Assembly: GCA_027491235.1 (NCBI GenBank)
Contig: JAIXWO010000010.1
Coordinates: forward strand, 1 to 64,000
Reading direction: 5' to 3'
Length of the DNA: 64,000 bases
DNA from: Sphingomonadales bacterium
GTDB lineage: Bacteria > Pseudomonadota > Alphaproteobacteria > Sphingomonadales > Sphingomonadaceae
In this document: piece by piece, positions 17,737 to 27,828 of the stretch
Position numbering within the stretch: the stretch's first letter is position 1
Layout of the letters: each line of letters opens with the position of its first letter
Program-made: the position numbers and the translations under genes
Notes under the pieces: model-generated
Told to the model about the DNA's origin: nothing
Databases searched by the model: none
The model's input: the letters and a program-made list of their open reading frames with translations, nothing else

Positions 17737-19008
17737 TTACGCAGCGTCGCCGGCGGCTTCCTTCGATTTCTTGGCATAGACGCGGACCGGTTCCTTCTTG
17801 CCGGCGACCACGTCCTTGTCGATCATCACTTCATCGACGTCTTCCATCGTGGGCAGGTCGAACATGGTGTCGAGCAGGATCGATTCGAGGATCGAGCGGA
17901 GGCCGCGCGCGCCGGTCTTGCGTTCGATGGCGCGCTTCGCAACGGCTGTCAGCGCGTCGTCGGTGAAGTCGAGTTCGACGTCTTCCATCTCGAACAGCTT
18001 CTTATACTGCTTCACCAGCGCATTCTTCGGCTCGATCAGAATCTTGACCAGCGCATCGACGTCAAGGTCTTCGAGCGTCGCGATGACGGGCAGACGGCCG
18101 ACGAATTCCGGGATGAGGCCGTATTTCAGCAAATCTTCCGGCTCGCTCTGCTTGAGCACTTCACCGGTGCGGCGATCATCAGGCGACGACACGTTGGCAC
18201 CAAAGCCAATGGACTTGCCCTGCAAACGGTCTGCAATGATCTTTTCGAGGCCTGCAAACGCACCGCCGCAGATGAAGAGGATGTTGGTCGTGTCAACCTG
18301 CAGGAATTCCTGCTGCGGATGCTTGCGGCCGCCCTGCGGCGGAACGCTGGCAACCGTGCCTTCCATCATCTTGAGCAGGGCCTGCTGCACGCCTTCACCC
18401 GAGACATCGCGGGTGATGGAGGGGTTTTCGGCCTTGCGGCTGATCTTGTCGATTTCGTCGATATAGACGATGCCGCGCTGGGCGCGTTCGACATTGTAAT
18501 CCGATGCCTGGAGCAGCTTCAGGATGATGTTTTCAACATCTTCGCCAACATAGCCGGCTTCCGTCAGCGTCGTTGCGTCCGCCATGGTGAACGGCACGTC
18601 GAGGATACGGGCGAGCGTCTGGGCCAGCAACGTCTTGCCGCAGCCTGTAGGGCCAACGAGCAGGATGTTCGACTTAGCCAGTTCAACGTCCGCACCCTTC
18701 GCGCCGTGGTTCAGGCGCTTATAGTGGTTGTGGACGGCGACCGAGAGGACGCGCTTCGCCTTGGGCTGGCCAATGACGTAATCGTCGAGAACCTTGCAGA
18801 TTTCCTGCGGGCTCGGCACGCCGCCATCCTTTTTGGAAACGAGCGCTGTCTTCGTTTCCTCACGGATGATGTCATTGCACAGGTCCACGCATTCATCGCA
18901 GATGAACACCGTTGGTCCCGCAATGAGCTTGCGCACCTCATGCTGCGATTTGCCGCAGAAAGAGCAATAAAGCGTGCTCTTGGTGTCGCTGCCGCTCAAC
19001 TTGGTCAT
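17737..19008 (-). CDS. clpX: ATP-dependent Clp protease ATP-binding subunit ClpX
   Basis: AAA+ unfoldase of 423 residues that feeds substrates to ClpP. The N-terminal C4 zinc domain ([20 protein letters not shown] and CDECVDLC) is followed by Walker A GPTGCGKT, Walker [10 protein letters not shown], the ClpP-docking IGF loop (GKSIGFGA), and sensor-2 [10 protein letters not shown]. It follows clpP in the same direction, 74 bases away, the standard clpP-clpX order. In alphaproteobacteria ClpXP drives cell-cycle proteolysis. Confidence 0.97.
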   Translation of the reverse strand: MTKLSGSDTKSTLYCSFCGKSQHEVRKLIAGPTVFICDECVDLCNDIIREETKTALVSKKDGGVPSPQEICKVLDDYVIGQPKAKRVLSVAVHNHYKRLNHGAKGADVELAKSNILLVGPTGCGKTLLAQTLARILDVPFTMADATTLTEAGYVGEDVENIILKLLQASDYNVERAQRGIVYIDEIDKISRKAENPSITRDVSGEGVQQALLKMMEGTVASVPPQGGRKHPQQEFLQVDTTNILFICGGAFAGLEKIIADRLQGKSIGFGANVSSPDDRRTGEVLKQSEPEDLLKYGLIPEFVGRLPVIATLEDLDVDALVKILIEPKNALVKQYKKLFEMEDVELDFTDDALTAVAKRAIERKTGARGLRSILESILLDTMFDLPTMEDVDEVMIDKDVVAGKKEPVRVYAKKSKEAAGDAA

Positions 19009-19082
19009 TAGAACCTTCCCGCCACGTTTGCGGCCATGTTACAATCAGATTTCATAGCGGCAATGACTTAATTTGGGCTGAC

Positions 19083-19703
19083 TCAGCCCGCAGCGTCATC
19101 CATTGCCGCTGGACGCTTGTCGAAAACAGCATCCACAAGGCCGAAATCCTTGGCTTCATTGGCGGTCATGAAGTTGTCGCGCTCCATAGCCTTCTCAATC
19201 GTATCAATGTCCTTGCCCGTATAATCGGCATAAAGACGATTCATATTCGCACGAATACGGAGGATTTCCTGCGCCTGGATCGCGATATCCGTCGCCTGAC
19301 CCTGTGCGCCGCCTGATGGCTGGTGGATCATGATTCGCGCGTTGGTCATGGCGTAACGCATGCCCGGCTCACCTGCGGCAAGCAGGAAGGAGCCCATAGA
19401 CGCAGCCTGACCGACGCAGACCGTGCCAACCTTCGGGCGGATATACTGCATCGTGTCATGGATCGCCATGCCGGCTGTCACCACGCCGCCCGGCGAGTTG
19501 ATGTACATCCAGATGTCCTTCTTCGGATTTTCCGACTCGAGGAACAGAAGTTGGGCCACAATAACGGACGCCATACCGTCTTCCACGCCGCCGGTGACGA
19601 ACACGATGCGTTCACGCAGCAGGCGCGAGAAAATGTCAAAGCTGCGCTCTCCGCGGTTCGATTGCTCGATAACGATGGGGATCAGCGCGTCATGCGGGTT
19701 CAT
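19083..19703 (-). CDS. clpP: ATP-dependent Clp protease proteolytic subunit ClpP
   Basis: Serine protease of 206 residues that assembles into a double heptamer and degrades proteins unfolded by ClpX or ClpA. The catalytic triad is Ser102 ([14 protein letters not shown]), His127 (IMIHQPSGG) and Asp176 (KAMERDNFM). The N-terminus [20 protein letters not shown] matches the family including the short propeptide. It begins about 30 bases after the stop of an unrelated membrane protein gene on the same strand, so its promoter may lie inside that gene. Confidence 0.97.
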   Translation of the reverse strand: MNPHDALIPIVIEQSNRGERSFDIFSRLLRERIVFVTGGVEDGMASVIVAQLLFLESENPKKDIWMYINSPGGVVTAGMAIHDTMQYIRPKVGTVCVGQAASMGSFLLAAGEPGMRYAMTNARIMIHQPSGGAQGQATDIAIQAQEILRIRANMNRLYADYTGKDIDTIEKAMERDNFMTANEAKDFGLVDAVFDKRPAAMDDAAG

Positions 19704-19732
19704 GGACAGTCCTTTGCTTATGTCTTTGACAT

Positions 19733-21259
19733 CTATTTCGGGGTCGGGACGGAAAGTTCAACCCCAGAATGCGAATCCGAGGATTTGGCAATGGCATAAA
19801 GTCTAGAGGACGGCCCCGCGTAAACGAGGTTAAGCCATTTTTTTGTCTCGGGCGGCGCTTCAGCCTCCCAGATCCAGATGTAATCAAACCGATCACGCGG
19901 CACCAACCGCATGAACCGACGGACGCGGAAGCCCGGGCAGCCATAAGCCGGGTTAAACAAATCCACGGTGCGCGAATCGTTGAACCCATAAACGGCGTTG
20001 TAAATCGGCCGCATCAAATGTTGGCCCGGAATATCCCATTCCGTATTCACAAAGGCGTGGCGGCGGACGATGGCGAGGCTGGCGGCGTGATTGCGCCCGG
20101 CAAGCGGCCAAACGCCACATTCGGTGCTGTGTGACAGGACAACGATGCGCGCGCCCATCGGCACGTGGTTGAGGGCTGCGAGATCCTGCTCCAGTTCCGC
20201 CCCGCGGGTCATCCAACCATAGGTCGTTTCCCCGACGCGGACGAGAAACAGGCTCGCCCCCGCCAAGGCGACAAATGCGCCTGTCTTGGGCGTCAGGTTT
20301 GACACCGCAAGCAGCGCGATCATGAGCAAGGGCGCAAAAAGCCGGACGTCGGCGAAATAGGAACTCAGCACGGTCGCCGGCAGGGCAATGGCGGTCACGA
20401 GCAGGGCCGCCGCCGCAAGGACCAGCCCACGATGGCGGGTGAACCGACGATCCACCAACAGCCACAGGGTCACCAAAATGACGAGGGCCACGCTCGCAAT
20501 ATCAAATTCCCGCCATTCCGCACGCAGCAGATTGCGGACGCCGTGGACTTTAACCATCGGCCACCAATTCTGGGCCAAAACGCCGCCACCCTTGGTGACA
20601 CGCCAGATGAGCATGGGCAGGATTGGCGCGGCCCATGGCAGCATCGAGACGCAGAAGCGGACGAACGACTTGCGTTCCGCAAAGCCGATCCCGGCAACGA
20701 TCAAGCCCAGAACCCCCCACGCCGAAGTGTGGCACAGCCAGACCAGAAGCGCGGCAAAGAAGGCGTAAATGGCCCGCCAGACGGCAGGCGCTCCGCGAAT
20801 GTCCACCCATATGGCAACAACATGGAAGACCAGCGCCATGCCCAGCCACCAGTTGATGAAACCGTGATGGAAGGTGAACGACCAGACGAGGATAATCGCC
20901 ACATAGGCCGGTGCCTGCACCTGACCATAGAGCGCCCGCGAAAGCCGATAGATGCCCCAGACCATCACAGGCGGAATGAGGGCGGCGATCAGATAGGCGG
21001 CCTTTTCCGTGCCCAGCATCGGCCCCAGAAGGAGCATGAGCAAATCCGCCCCGAGATTGCCGGTCACATGCCAGTCAAAGGCGTAATATTGGCTCAGCCA
21101 GGGATCGCCCGGAGTGTTCATCACATGGTAGCGGCCGATATGGCTGAACAAATCCGGCAGAATCGGGATCGGCGCCACCATGAAGGGCAACGCCGAGGCA
21201 AGAGCCAGAAACAGCCAGACGGCCCGCTCCAGCGCGGGTCGGTTCCCCAAGAATGACAT
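19733..21259 (-). CDS. Multi-spanning membrane protein, glycosyltransferase-like
   Basis: About 508 residues with some ten hydrophobic segments up to residue 370, then a soluble C-terminal domain of roughly 130 residues. The start at 21259 ([17 protein letters not shown]) is chosen because it lies just after the stop of the upstream glycosyltransferase gene; a longer frame from 21334 would run back into that gene. The topology resembles C-type, polyprenyl-phosphate-sugar-dependent glycosyltransferases, but I see no clear catalytic DD or DE motif in the first loop. Operon with the GT2 gene suggests it uses a lipid-linked sugar made by that enzyme. Confidence 0.65.
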   Translation of the reverse strand: MSFLGNRPALERAVWLFLALASALPFMVAPIPILPDLFSHIGRYHVMNTPGDPWLSQYYAFDWHVTGNLGADLLMLLLGPMLGTEKAAYLIAALIPPVMVWGIYRLSRALYGQVQAPAYVAIILVWSFTFHHGFINWWLGMALVFHVVAIWVDIRGAPAVWRAIYAFFAALLVWLCHTSAWGVLGLIVAGIGFAERKSFVRFCVSMLPWAAPILPMLIWRVTKGGGVLAQNWWPMVKVHGVRNLLRAEWREFDIASVALVILVTLWLLVDRRFTRHRGLVLAAAALLVTAIALPATVLSSYFADVRLFAPLLMIALLAVSNLTPKTGAFVALAGASLFLVRVGETTYGWMTRGAELEQDLAALNHVPMGARIVVLSHSTECGVWPLAGRNHAASLAIVRRHAFVNTEWDIPGQHLMRPIYNAVYGFNDSRTVDLFNPAYGCPGFRVRRFMRLVPRDRFDYIWIWEAEAPPETKKWLNLVYAGPSSRLYAIAKSSDSHSGVELSVPTPK

Positions 21260-21269
21260 TAACTGCGCC

Positions 21270-22196
21270 CTACACAGGGTGGGCAAGATAAGCCAGCCGT
21301 CGCAATTCACGGCGGCCCCGCACGACCGTATCAAGGATCAAGCCACAAAAGCCGTTGAGAAAGGCCAGCAGCATGATCCCCATGGCGAGCACGGCTGTCG
21401 GCAGGCGCGGCACAAGGCCGGTTTCAAAGAAGGTGAGGAACAGAGGAATGCTGATCCCGATCGCAATGAGGGCGAGCGCCGCGCCGATAATCCCGAAAAA
21501 GGCGAGCGGCTTTTCAATTCGGAACAGCGTCAGAATGGTCCGCAGGATACGCCATCCGTCGCGATACGTGCTCAGCTTTGACTCCGATCCCTCCGGCCGC
21601 GCGGCGTAAGCCGTCACCCGTTCGGCCACCGGCATTCGCAGTTCGAGCGCGTGGACGCTGATTTCGGTCTCAATCTCAAAGCCTTCAGACAGAACCGGAA
21701 AGCTCTTCACAAAACGGCGGGAAAAGACGCGATAGCCCGAAAGAATATCTGTAAAGCTGCGGCCGAACAGCCAAGCAAGCATCCCCGTCAGCATCGCATT
21801 GCCGAGCCGGTGGCCCCGCCTGTACGCGGCTTCAACCTCAGATTTGCGCGCACCCACCACCATGTCGAGCTGATCGTTCACCAACAGGTCGATGAGGCCA
21901 GGTGCGGCGGCGGCCTCATAGGTCGCGTCGCCATCAGCCATCACATAGATGTCGGCCTCCACATCGGCGAACATGCGGCGGACAACATTGCCTTTGCCCT
22001 GCATCCGCTCTGTCCGGACGATGGCGCCGGCGGCAGCGGCAACCTCTACCGTCTTGTCGGTGGAGTTGTTGTCATAGACGTAGATCGTCGCATCGGGCAG
22101 CGCGGCACGAAAGTCGGCCACCGTCTGCGCAATGGCCGCGGCTTCATTATAACAGGGCAGAAGAACGGCGACCCGTGGCGTTGTTATGGCGTTCAT
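21270..22196 (-). CDS. Family 2 glycosyltransferase (polyprenyl-phosphate sugar synthase-like)
   Basis: A 308-residue GT2 enzyme. The GT-A fold is clear: VAVLLPCYNEAAAIAQTV, IYVYDNNSTDKTVEVA, the DxD-type YVMADGDATYEA and the acceptor-side SGYRVFSRRFVKSFP. Two C-terminal membrane helices (LAFFGIIGAALALIAIGISI and TAVLAMGIMLLAFLNGFCGL) give the shape of dolichyl/undecaprenyl-phosphate mannose or glucose synthases. It probably makes a polyprenyl-phosphate sugar on the inner leaflet for the downstream membrane protein, which starts ten bases after its stop. Confidence 0.85.
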   Translation of the reverse strand: MNAITTPRVAVLLPCYNEAAAIAQTVADFRAALPDATIYVYDNNSTDKTVEVAAAAGAIVRTERMQGKGNVVRRMFADVEADIYVMADGDATYEAAAAPGLIDLLVNDQLDMVVGARKSEVEAAYRRGHRLGNAMLTGMLAWLFGRSFTDILSGYRVFSRRFVKSFPVLSEGFEIETEISVHALELRMPVAERVTAYAARPEGSESKLSTYRDGWRILRTILTLFRIEKPLAFFGIIGAALALIAIGISIPLFLTFFETGLVPRLPTAVLAMGIMLLAFLNGFCGLILDTVVRGRRELRRLAYLAHPV

Positions 22197-22232
22197 GCGC
22201 GTTCCCCTAACCCCAGATCGAGCAAAATTCGA

Positions 22233-23186
22233 TTAATTTCGTGCCAGCCGCGCGGCAATCCATGCTGAAACTGTCAGTTGCAATTGATGGTAGAGCATCA
22301 GCGGGATAACAATCATCCCCGCCTCCGCCGCCGGAAAGAGGATGCGGGCCATCGGCGCGCCAGTCGCAAGGCTCTTTTGCGCGCCGGAAAAAAGCAGCGT
22401 AATCCGGTCCTCCCGCTCAAGGCCAAGCGCACCACCGAGTGCCCAGACGCCACCCATGGCAACACCAAGCAGGACGCAGACGACGGCAAAGAGGCGCAGC
22501 ATCTCCGCGCCGTCCAGCCGCGCCCACAGGCCATCGACGACAGCCGCACTAAACGCGACATAGACGGTAATCAGAATAGTCGTCCGGTCCAGCCGCCCAA
22601 TCCAGACGCGGTGGCGTTCCGCCCAAGCGGCCAACCAAAATCGCGCCACCTGCCCAAGCGCAAAGGGCAGCAGGAGCAGCGCAGCGATCCGCCCGATGGT
22701 CGATAAGTCACCACCGCCGCCGCCCACATGGGCAAGAGCGGCGAAGATCAGCGGCGTCAAAATCACGCCCGACAGGTTGGAGAGCGCCGCCGCGATCACT
22801 GAGGCTGCGACATTGCCCTGCGCCATAGACGAAGCGGCAATCGCCGACTGCACTGTGGATGGCAGCGCACAAAGGAACAAAACCCCCAGCCAAAGTTCGG
22901 CGGACAGAAAATCCGGCGCCAGCGCCGACACCGACAGGCCGAGCAGCGGCAATGCACCAAACCCGAACACAAGCACCGCGAGTTGCAGCCGCCAATGCTT
23001 CAGCCCTGCCCAGACCGCCTCATGCGACAGCCGCAGGCCATGAAAGAAGAACAGGCTGAAAATGGCGATATTGGCGATGGCCGAAACAAGCGAAAGCCCT
23101 CTGCCCTGCGCGGGAAACAGCGTCGCGGCCCCAATCGTGGCGAGCAAAAGCAGGATGAACTTGTCAGGAATGAGACGGGCCAGCAT
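22233..23186 (-). CDS. Bile acid:sodium symporter family protein (SBF-like)
   Basis: A 317-residue inner-membrane protein with nine or ten hydrophobic helices, matching the SBF-like (YfeH/P7 type) branch of the BASS superfamily. Recognisable segments are FSLFFFHGLRLSHEAVWAGL, LCALPSTVQSAIAASSMAQG and LLFSGAQKSLATGAPMA, the last two being the crossing-helix regions that bind sodium in this fold. The substrate of this branch is unknown; organic anions are likely. The ATG at 23186 follows AGGGCGGG; a TTG one codon earlier is possible. It is divergent from typA. Confidence 0.85.
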   Translation of the reverse strand: MLARLIPDKFILLLLATIGAATLFPAQGRGLSLVSAIANIAIFSLFFFHGLRLSHEAVWAGLKHWRLQLAVLVFGFGALPLLGLSVSALAPDFLSAELWLGVLFLCALPSTVQSAIAASSMAQGNVAASVIAAALSNLSGVILTPLIFAALAHVGGGGGDLSTIGRIAALLLLPFALGQVARFWLAAWAERHRVWIGRLDRTTILITVYVAFSAAVVDGLWARLDGAEMLRLFAVVCVLLGVAMGGVWALGGALGLEREDRITLLFSGAQKSLATGAPMARILFPAAEAGMIVIPLMLYHQLQLTVSAWIAARLARN

Positions 23187-23271
23187 CAACCCGCCCTAGC
23201 TTAGCTTGCCGCATCGCACAAATTCAGCTAGGGGCGCGGGCGAAACCATTCCTCAAAAAACCGGAATACCC

Positions 23272-25092
23272 ATGAGCCTCCGCAATGTGGCCATCATCGC
23301 ACACGTCGATCATGGCAAGACCACCCTTGTTGACCAACTGTTCCGCCAGTCGGGCACCTTCCGCGACAACCAGCGCATTGAAGAACGCGCCATGGATTCG
23401 AACGACCTCGAAAAGGAGCGCGGGATCACCATTTTGGCCAAGTGCACCTCGGTCGAATGGGAAGGCACAAGGATCAACATCGTTGATACGCCCGGCCACG
23501 CCGACTTTGGCGGCGAAGTGGAACGCATCCTCTCCATGGTCGATGGCGTCATCTTGCTCGTCGATTCGTCGGAAGGCGCAATGCCGCAGACCAAGTTCGT
23601 AACCGGTAAGGCGCTTGCGCTGGGCCTGCGTCCCATCGTCGTCGTCAACAAGGTCGACCGTCCTGACGAGCGCATCCAGGAAGTGCTCGACGAAGTGTTC
23701 GACCTTTTCGTCTCGCTCGAAGCAACGGACGAACAGCTCGACTTCCCCGTGCTCTATGCCTCGGGCCGCAATGGCTATGCCTCGCTCGACCATAATGCGC
23801 GTGAAGGCACATTGACGCCGATGTTTGAAACCATCGTCAGCCACGTGCCGGAACCCAAGGCAAATGAAGACGGCCCGTTCAAGTTCCTCGTGACGCTTCT
23901 CGACCGTGATAACTTCCTCGGCCGTATTCTCACCGGTCGTGTCGACAGCGGCACAGTCAAGACCAACATGCCGATCCACGCGCTCGACCCAGATGGCAAG
24001 GTCATCGAAGCGGGTCGCGCCTCGAAGATTCTAGCCTTCCGCGGTCTGGAACGCGTGCCGGTAGACGAAGCCAAGGCCGGCGACATCATCTCCATTGCCG
24101 GCATGACGACCGCAACCGTGGCCAACACGATTTGCGACATTGCTGTCACCGATCCGATTGCTGCCCAGCCCATCGATCCGCCAACGCTGTCGATGCGCTT
24201 TGCGGTGAACGATTCACCGATGGCCGGCCGCGAAGGCACCAAGGTGACGAGCCGCATGATCCGCGACCGTCTGTTCCGTGAATCAGAATCGAACGTCGCC
24301 ATCAAGGTCACCGAAAGCGCTGACAAGGACTCCTATGAAGTCGCCGGTCGCGGTGAACTTCAGCTGGGCGTGCTGATCGAAACGATGCGCCGCGAAGGCT
24401 TTGAACTTGGCATTTCGCGTCCACGCGTTCTGTTCCGTGAAGACGAACAGGGCAACAAGACCGAGCCTTACGAAACCGTCGTCATCGACGTGGATGATGA
24501 GTTTTCGGGCACGGTCATCGACAAGATGAACATGCGCAAAGCGGAAATGACCGACATGCGCCCCTCAGGCGGTGGCAAGACGCGCATCACCTTCTCGGCC
24601 CCTTCCCGCGGTCTCATCGGCTATCACGGTGAATTCCTGTCCGACACGCGCGGCACGGGCATCATGAACCGGCTTTTTGAAAAATACGGTCCGCACAAGG
24701 GCAAGATCGAAGGCCGCAAGAACGGCGTGCTGATCTCCAACGGTGCCGGTGAAGCCAATTCCTACGCGCTGGGCCCGCTCGAAGAGCGCGGCATCCTGTT
24801 CGTGGGCCATGGCGAAACGCTGTATGAAGGCATGATCGTTGGTGAAAACGCCAAGACGGATGACCTTGAAGTCAACCCGATGAAGGCCAAGCAGCTCACC
24901 AACTTCCGCGCTTCGGGCGGCAAGGATGATGCGATCCGCCTCACCCCGCCAACCCGCATGACGCTGGAACAGGCTATTGCTTACATCGACGAAGACGAAC
25001 TCGTCGAAGTGACGCCCAAGAGCATTCGTCTGCGCAAAGTCCACTTGGACCCGCACGAACGCAAAAAGGCGAGCCGCGCCAAAGCGGCCTAA
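23272..25092 (+). CDS. typA: Translational GTPase TypA/BipA
   Basis: Ribosome-binding GTPase of 606 residues linked to 50S assembly and growth under stress or cold. The start at 23272 gives [20 protein letters not shown], the exact family N-terminus; the longer frame from 23206 adds unrelated residues. G1 AHVDHGKT, G3 DTPGHADFG and G4 NKVDRPD are all present, followed by the beta-barrel, EF-G III/V-like domains and the BipA-specific C-terminal domain ending [13 protein letters not shown] strong terminator follows. A degenerate second copy of its last codons and terminator lies 3.9 kb downstream at 28963-29090. Confidence 0.97.
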   Translation: MSLRNVAIIAHVDHGKTTLVDQLFRQSGTFRDNQRIEERAMDSNDLEKERGITILAKCTSVEWEGTRINIVDTPGHADFGGEVERILSMVDGVILLVDSSEGAMPQTKFVTGKALALGLRPIVVVNKVDRPDERIQEVLDEVFDLFVSLEATDEQLDFPVLYASGRNGYASLDHNAREGTLTPMFETIVSHVPEPKANEDGPFKFLVTLLDRDNFLGRILTGRVDSGTVKTNMPIHALDPDGKVIEAGRASKILAFRGLERVPVDEAKAGDIISIAGMTTATVANTICDIAVTDPIAAQPIDPPTLSMRFAVNDSPMAGREGTKVTSRMIRDRLFRESESNVAIKVTESADKDSYEVAGRGELQLGVLIETMRREGFELGISRPRVLFREDEQGNKTEPYETVVIDVDDEFSGTVIDKMNMRKAEMTDMRPSGGGKTRITFSAPSRGLIGYHGEFLSDTRGTGIMNRLFEKYGPHKGKIEGRKNGVLISNGAGEANSYALGPLEERGILFVGHGETLYEGMIVGENAKTDDLEVNPMKAKQLTNFRASGGKDDAIRLTPPTRMTLEQAIAYIDEDELVEVTPKSIRLRKVHLDPHERKKASRAKAA

Positions 25093-25110
25093 GCCAAAGA
25101 CATTGGAAGA

Positions 25111-25139
25111 GGGGCGCCCAACCGGCGCCCCTTTTTTTT
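25111..25139 (+). terminator. Rho-independent terminator of typA
   Basis: GGGGCGCC (25111-25118) and GGCGCCCC (25124-25131) form an 8-bp GC stem with loop CAACC, followed by eight T residues. Confidence 0.93.
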
Positions 25140-25231
25140 GTCCTTTTTCTGGCTGTTCATGCATTTGCATGATGAGGCTTCCCTTTCATCGGCCTAGATC
25201 TCCTCCAACAATAAGATTGAGAGGAGAGACG

Positions 25232-26128
25232 ATGTCCTTTGCGCTTCAGCCGCTTTCATCACCTGTCGGGCGTGAGGTCGTCGGGCTTGATATCTCTACC
25301 GAGATCGCGCCGGAGACGGCCAAGGCGCTGCATGCGGCCTGGCTGGAACATGGTTTCCTGCTGTTTCGCGGCATTGGCACCTCACCTGAAGTACAGTTGC
25401 GTTTGAGCCGCTGCTTTGGCGAATTGGAGCCGCACTCCATCCCCGTCTTCCGGCATCCGGACTATCCCGAGCTCATCCTCTTGACCAATGAGGGCGGCCC
25501 GTCTGGCCCGATCTATGATTTTGATGGCCAGCACATCCACGGTCGCATTCCATGGCATGCCGATGGTGCCTATCTGCCCACGCCCAATTCCGGCGCCTTG
25601 CTACGCATGGTCCGCAAGGCAGAAGATGGCGGACAGACCGGCTGGCTCGACCTCGCATTGGCCTATGACGAACTGGACGCCGACACCAAGGCGGAGATCG
25701 CTGACCTGAACGCCGTCTATCATTTCCGGGCGGGTCTGGAGGAGATGCGTTTCAACAAACCCGGCGGCGTGCGGATCACGCCGCGCAAAGACAATTACCC
25801 CCATTTCCCGCCGGTGTTGAACCCGCTCGTCTGGGTGCATCCGGAAACGCAGCGCAAGGTGCTGAATGTCAGCACACTCAACATCGACCATATCCACGGC
25901 ATGCCAGCAGCGGACGGCGACGCTCTCATCGAACGCCTGATCGCGCATATCTTGCAGCCCCAGTTTCAGTACATCCACGATTGGGACAACAACGACATGG
26001 TCGTCTGGGACAACCGGCGGACGCTGCACACAGCGCTCGGCCACCCTGCTGACCAGATCCGCGTCGTCCACCGGACCACCATCAAAGGCGACATCCAGAT
26101 GGGCGAAATTCTGGAGGACGTGGCATGA
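25232..26128 (+). CDS. TauD/TfdA family 2-oxoglutarate-dependent dioxygenase
   Basis: A 298-residue non-haem Fe(II) dioxygenase. The facial triad is His109 and Asp111 (PWHADGAYLP) with His266 (NRRTLHTALG). Arg277 (IRVVHRTT region) is placed to hold 2-oxoglutarate. The start at 25232 follows GAGGAGAG; a longer frame reaching back to 25103 would run through the typA terminator. Family members hydroxylate sulfonates, aryloxyacids or amino-acid derivatives; the substrate here is unknown. Its stop overlaps the next gene by four bases (ATGA), so oxidation and the downstream deacylase probably act on one substrate. Confidence 0.87.
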   Translation: MSFALQPLSSPVGREVVGLDISTEIAPETAKALHAAWLEHGFLLFRGIGTSPEVQLRLSRCFGELEPHSIPVFRHPDYPELILLTNEGGPSGPIYDFDGQHIHGRIPWHADGAYLPTPNSGALLRMVRKAEDGGQTGWLDLALAYDELDADTKAEIADLNAVYHFRAGLEEMRFNKPGGVRITPRKDNYPHFPPVLNPLVWVHPETQRKVLNVSTLNIDHIHGMPAADGDALIERLIAHILQPQFQYIHDWDNNDMVVWDNRRTLHTALGHPADQIRVVHRTTIKGDIQMGEILEDVA

Positions 26129-27828
26129 GCAGCTTTGATCTTGTCATCCGCAACGGGTCGATCGTGGACGGCACCGGTGCGGCACCCTTCAAGGCCGATA
26201 TCGGGGTGCAGAACGGACGGATTGCCGCCATCGGTTCCGGTCTTGCGGCAGGTACAGAAGAGATCGATGCGACGGGCCAGATCATCACGCCCGGCTTTGT
26301 CGACATCCACACCCATTATGACGGGCAAGTGACTTGGGAAGACCGGCTGACGCCGTCGTCCTTTCACGGCGTGACGACGGCTGTCATCGGCAATTGCGGC
26401 GTCGGCTTTGCGCCATGCCGGGAGGCGGATCGCGATGTGCTGGTGCGCCTGATGGAGGGCGTGGAAGACATTCCCTATCCGGTGTTGACCGAAGGCCTGC
26501 CCTGGACATGGACGAGCTTCCCGGAGTTTCTCGATCTGATCGCGTCAAAAACCTATGACATGGATATTGCCGCCTATGTCCCACATGCGGCCTTACGCGT
26601 TTATGTGATGGGGCAGCGCGGGGCTGATCGGGAACTGGCGACGGACAGCGACATTGCCGAAATGTGCCGTCTACTCGGCGCGGCGCTGGATGCTGGTGCA
26701 CTAGGCATCGCGACTTCCAGAACCATCTTTCACCGGTCAAGCGATGGGCGGTCAATTCCCACGCTCAACGCCAGCGATGCGGAGCTGATCGCTCTCGCTG
26801 GCGTGCTGCGGGAAAAGGGCAAGGGTGTCTTCCAGATCGTTGAAGACCTCCATATGCCGGGCGCCTCGCTCGCGCCTCTGCGTGCCATTGCGCAGGCAGC
26901 TGGCCGCCCCCTCACCTTTTCGATCGGTGCTGGGAACACCGGCCCGTATGTCTGGCCGTCTCTGTTGGACCAGCTTGCAGAGGCCAATCGCGACGGTCTG
27001 ATGATGAAAGGGCAGTTGATGCCCCGCGCCATCGGGATGGTCCTTGGCTTCGAACTCACACTCAACCCCTTCTACACAACCGCCACCTATCGCCGCCTGT
27101 CCTCGCTGCCGCTGCCGGAACGCCTCGCCGAACTGCGCAAGCCTGCCGTGCGGGAGGCTATTTTGGCCGAGCCCTTGGATCCTGATCCCGCGCTTGTCTT
27201 GGGCCGGATGGTCCGGGATTTTGAAACGATGTTCGTGCTGGGCTCTCCGCCGGACTATGAACAACCGGCCGACCGCAGCATCGCCGCCATGGCCCGCGCG
27301 CAGGGCGTTACCCCCGAAGCGCTGGCGTATGACATCATGTCGGACGGCCGCGATGGCGGAAAACTCTATCTCGCCATGGCCAATTTTTCCGAAGGCAGTC
27401 TGGATACGGTCGGCGAAATTCTGGCCCATCCGGACGTCGTGCTCGGGCTCGGCGATGGCGGCGCGCATGTGGGCACCATTTGCGACGCCAGCTATTCGAC
27501 CTTCGCGCTGATGCATTGGACGCGGGACCGGAAGAAGGGACGCAAGACCGTGCAGGACATTGTCCACCGAATGACCGGCGCCACAGCAGACATCATCGGG
27601 TTAAGCGACCGTGGGCGGATTGCTGAGGGGTTGCGGGCGGACCTGAATGTGATCCAGCTCGATGCCCTCGCGCTTGGCGAGCCTGAGGTGCATTACACGC
27701 TGCCGTCTGGCGGGCGGCGGCTGATCCAGCGCGCCTCCGGCTATACCGCGACCATCCTCAAAGGTGAGATTGTCAGTCGGCGGGATGAACCCACGGGCAA
27801 GCTGCCCGGACGGTTGGTTCGGATCTAA
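26125..27828 (+). CDS. N-acyl-D-amino-acid deacylase family amidohydrolase
   Basis: A 567-residue amidohydrolase-superfamily enzyme of the D-aminoacylase type. It shows the metal site His62-x-His64 in [17 protein letters not shown], the NCGVGFAP segment whose Cys91 corresponds to the metal-bridging Cys of D-aminoacylase, and [10 protein letters not shown] near the C-terminus with a catalytic Asp. Family members cleave N-acyl-D-amino acids and related amides. The chain is longer than classic D-aminoacylase (about 480) but normal for the COG3653 group. It is coupled to the dioxygenase and overlaps the convergent luxR-type gene by four bases. Confidence 0.88.
   Translation: MSSFDLVIRNGSIVDGTGAAPFKADIGVQNGRIAAIGSGLAAGTEEIDATGQIITPGFVDIHTHYDGQVTWEDRLTPSSFHGVTTAVIGNCGVGFAPCREADRDVLVRLMEGVEDIPYPVLTEGLPWTWTSFPEFLDLIASKTYDMDIAAYVPHAALRVYVMGQRGADRELATDSDIAEMCRLLGAALDAGALGIATSRTIFHRSSDGRSIPTLNASDAELIALAGVLREKGKGVFQIVEDLHMPGASLAPLRAIAQAAGRPLTFSIGAGNTGPYVWPSLLDQLAEANRDGLMMKGQLMPRAIGMVLGFELTLNPFYTTATYRRLSSLPLPERLAELRKPAVREAILAEPLDPDPALVLGRMVRDFETMFVLGSPPDYEQPADRSIAAMARAQGVTPEALAYDIMSDGRDGGKLYLAMANFSEGSLDTVGEILAHPDVVLGLGDGGAHVGTICDASYSTFALMHWTRDRKKGRKTVQDIVHRMTGATADIIGLSDRGRIAEGLRADLNVIQLDALALGEPEVHYTLPSGGRRLIQRASGYTATILKGEIVSRRDEPTGKLPGRLVRI

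Noticed and set aside
20432..21256. A 274-codon frame opposite the membrane protein gene
   Set aside because: It is a low-complexity charged translation of the antisense of a hydrophobic protein, with no domain and no start signal.
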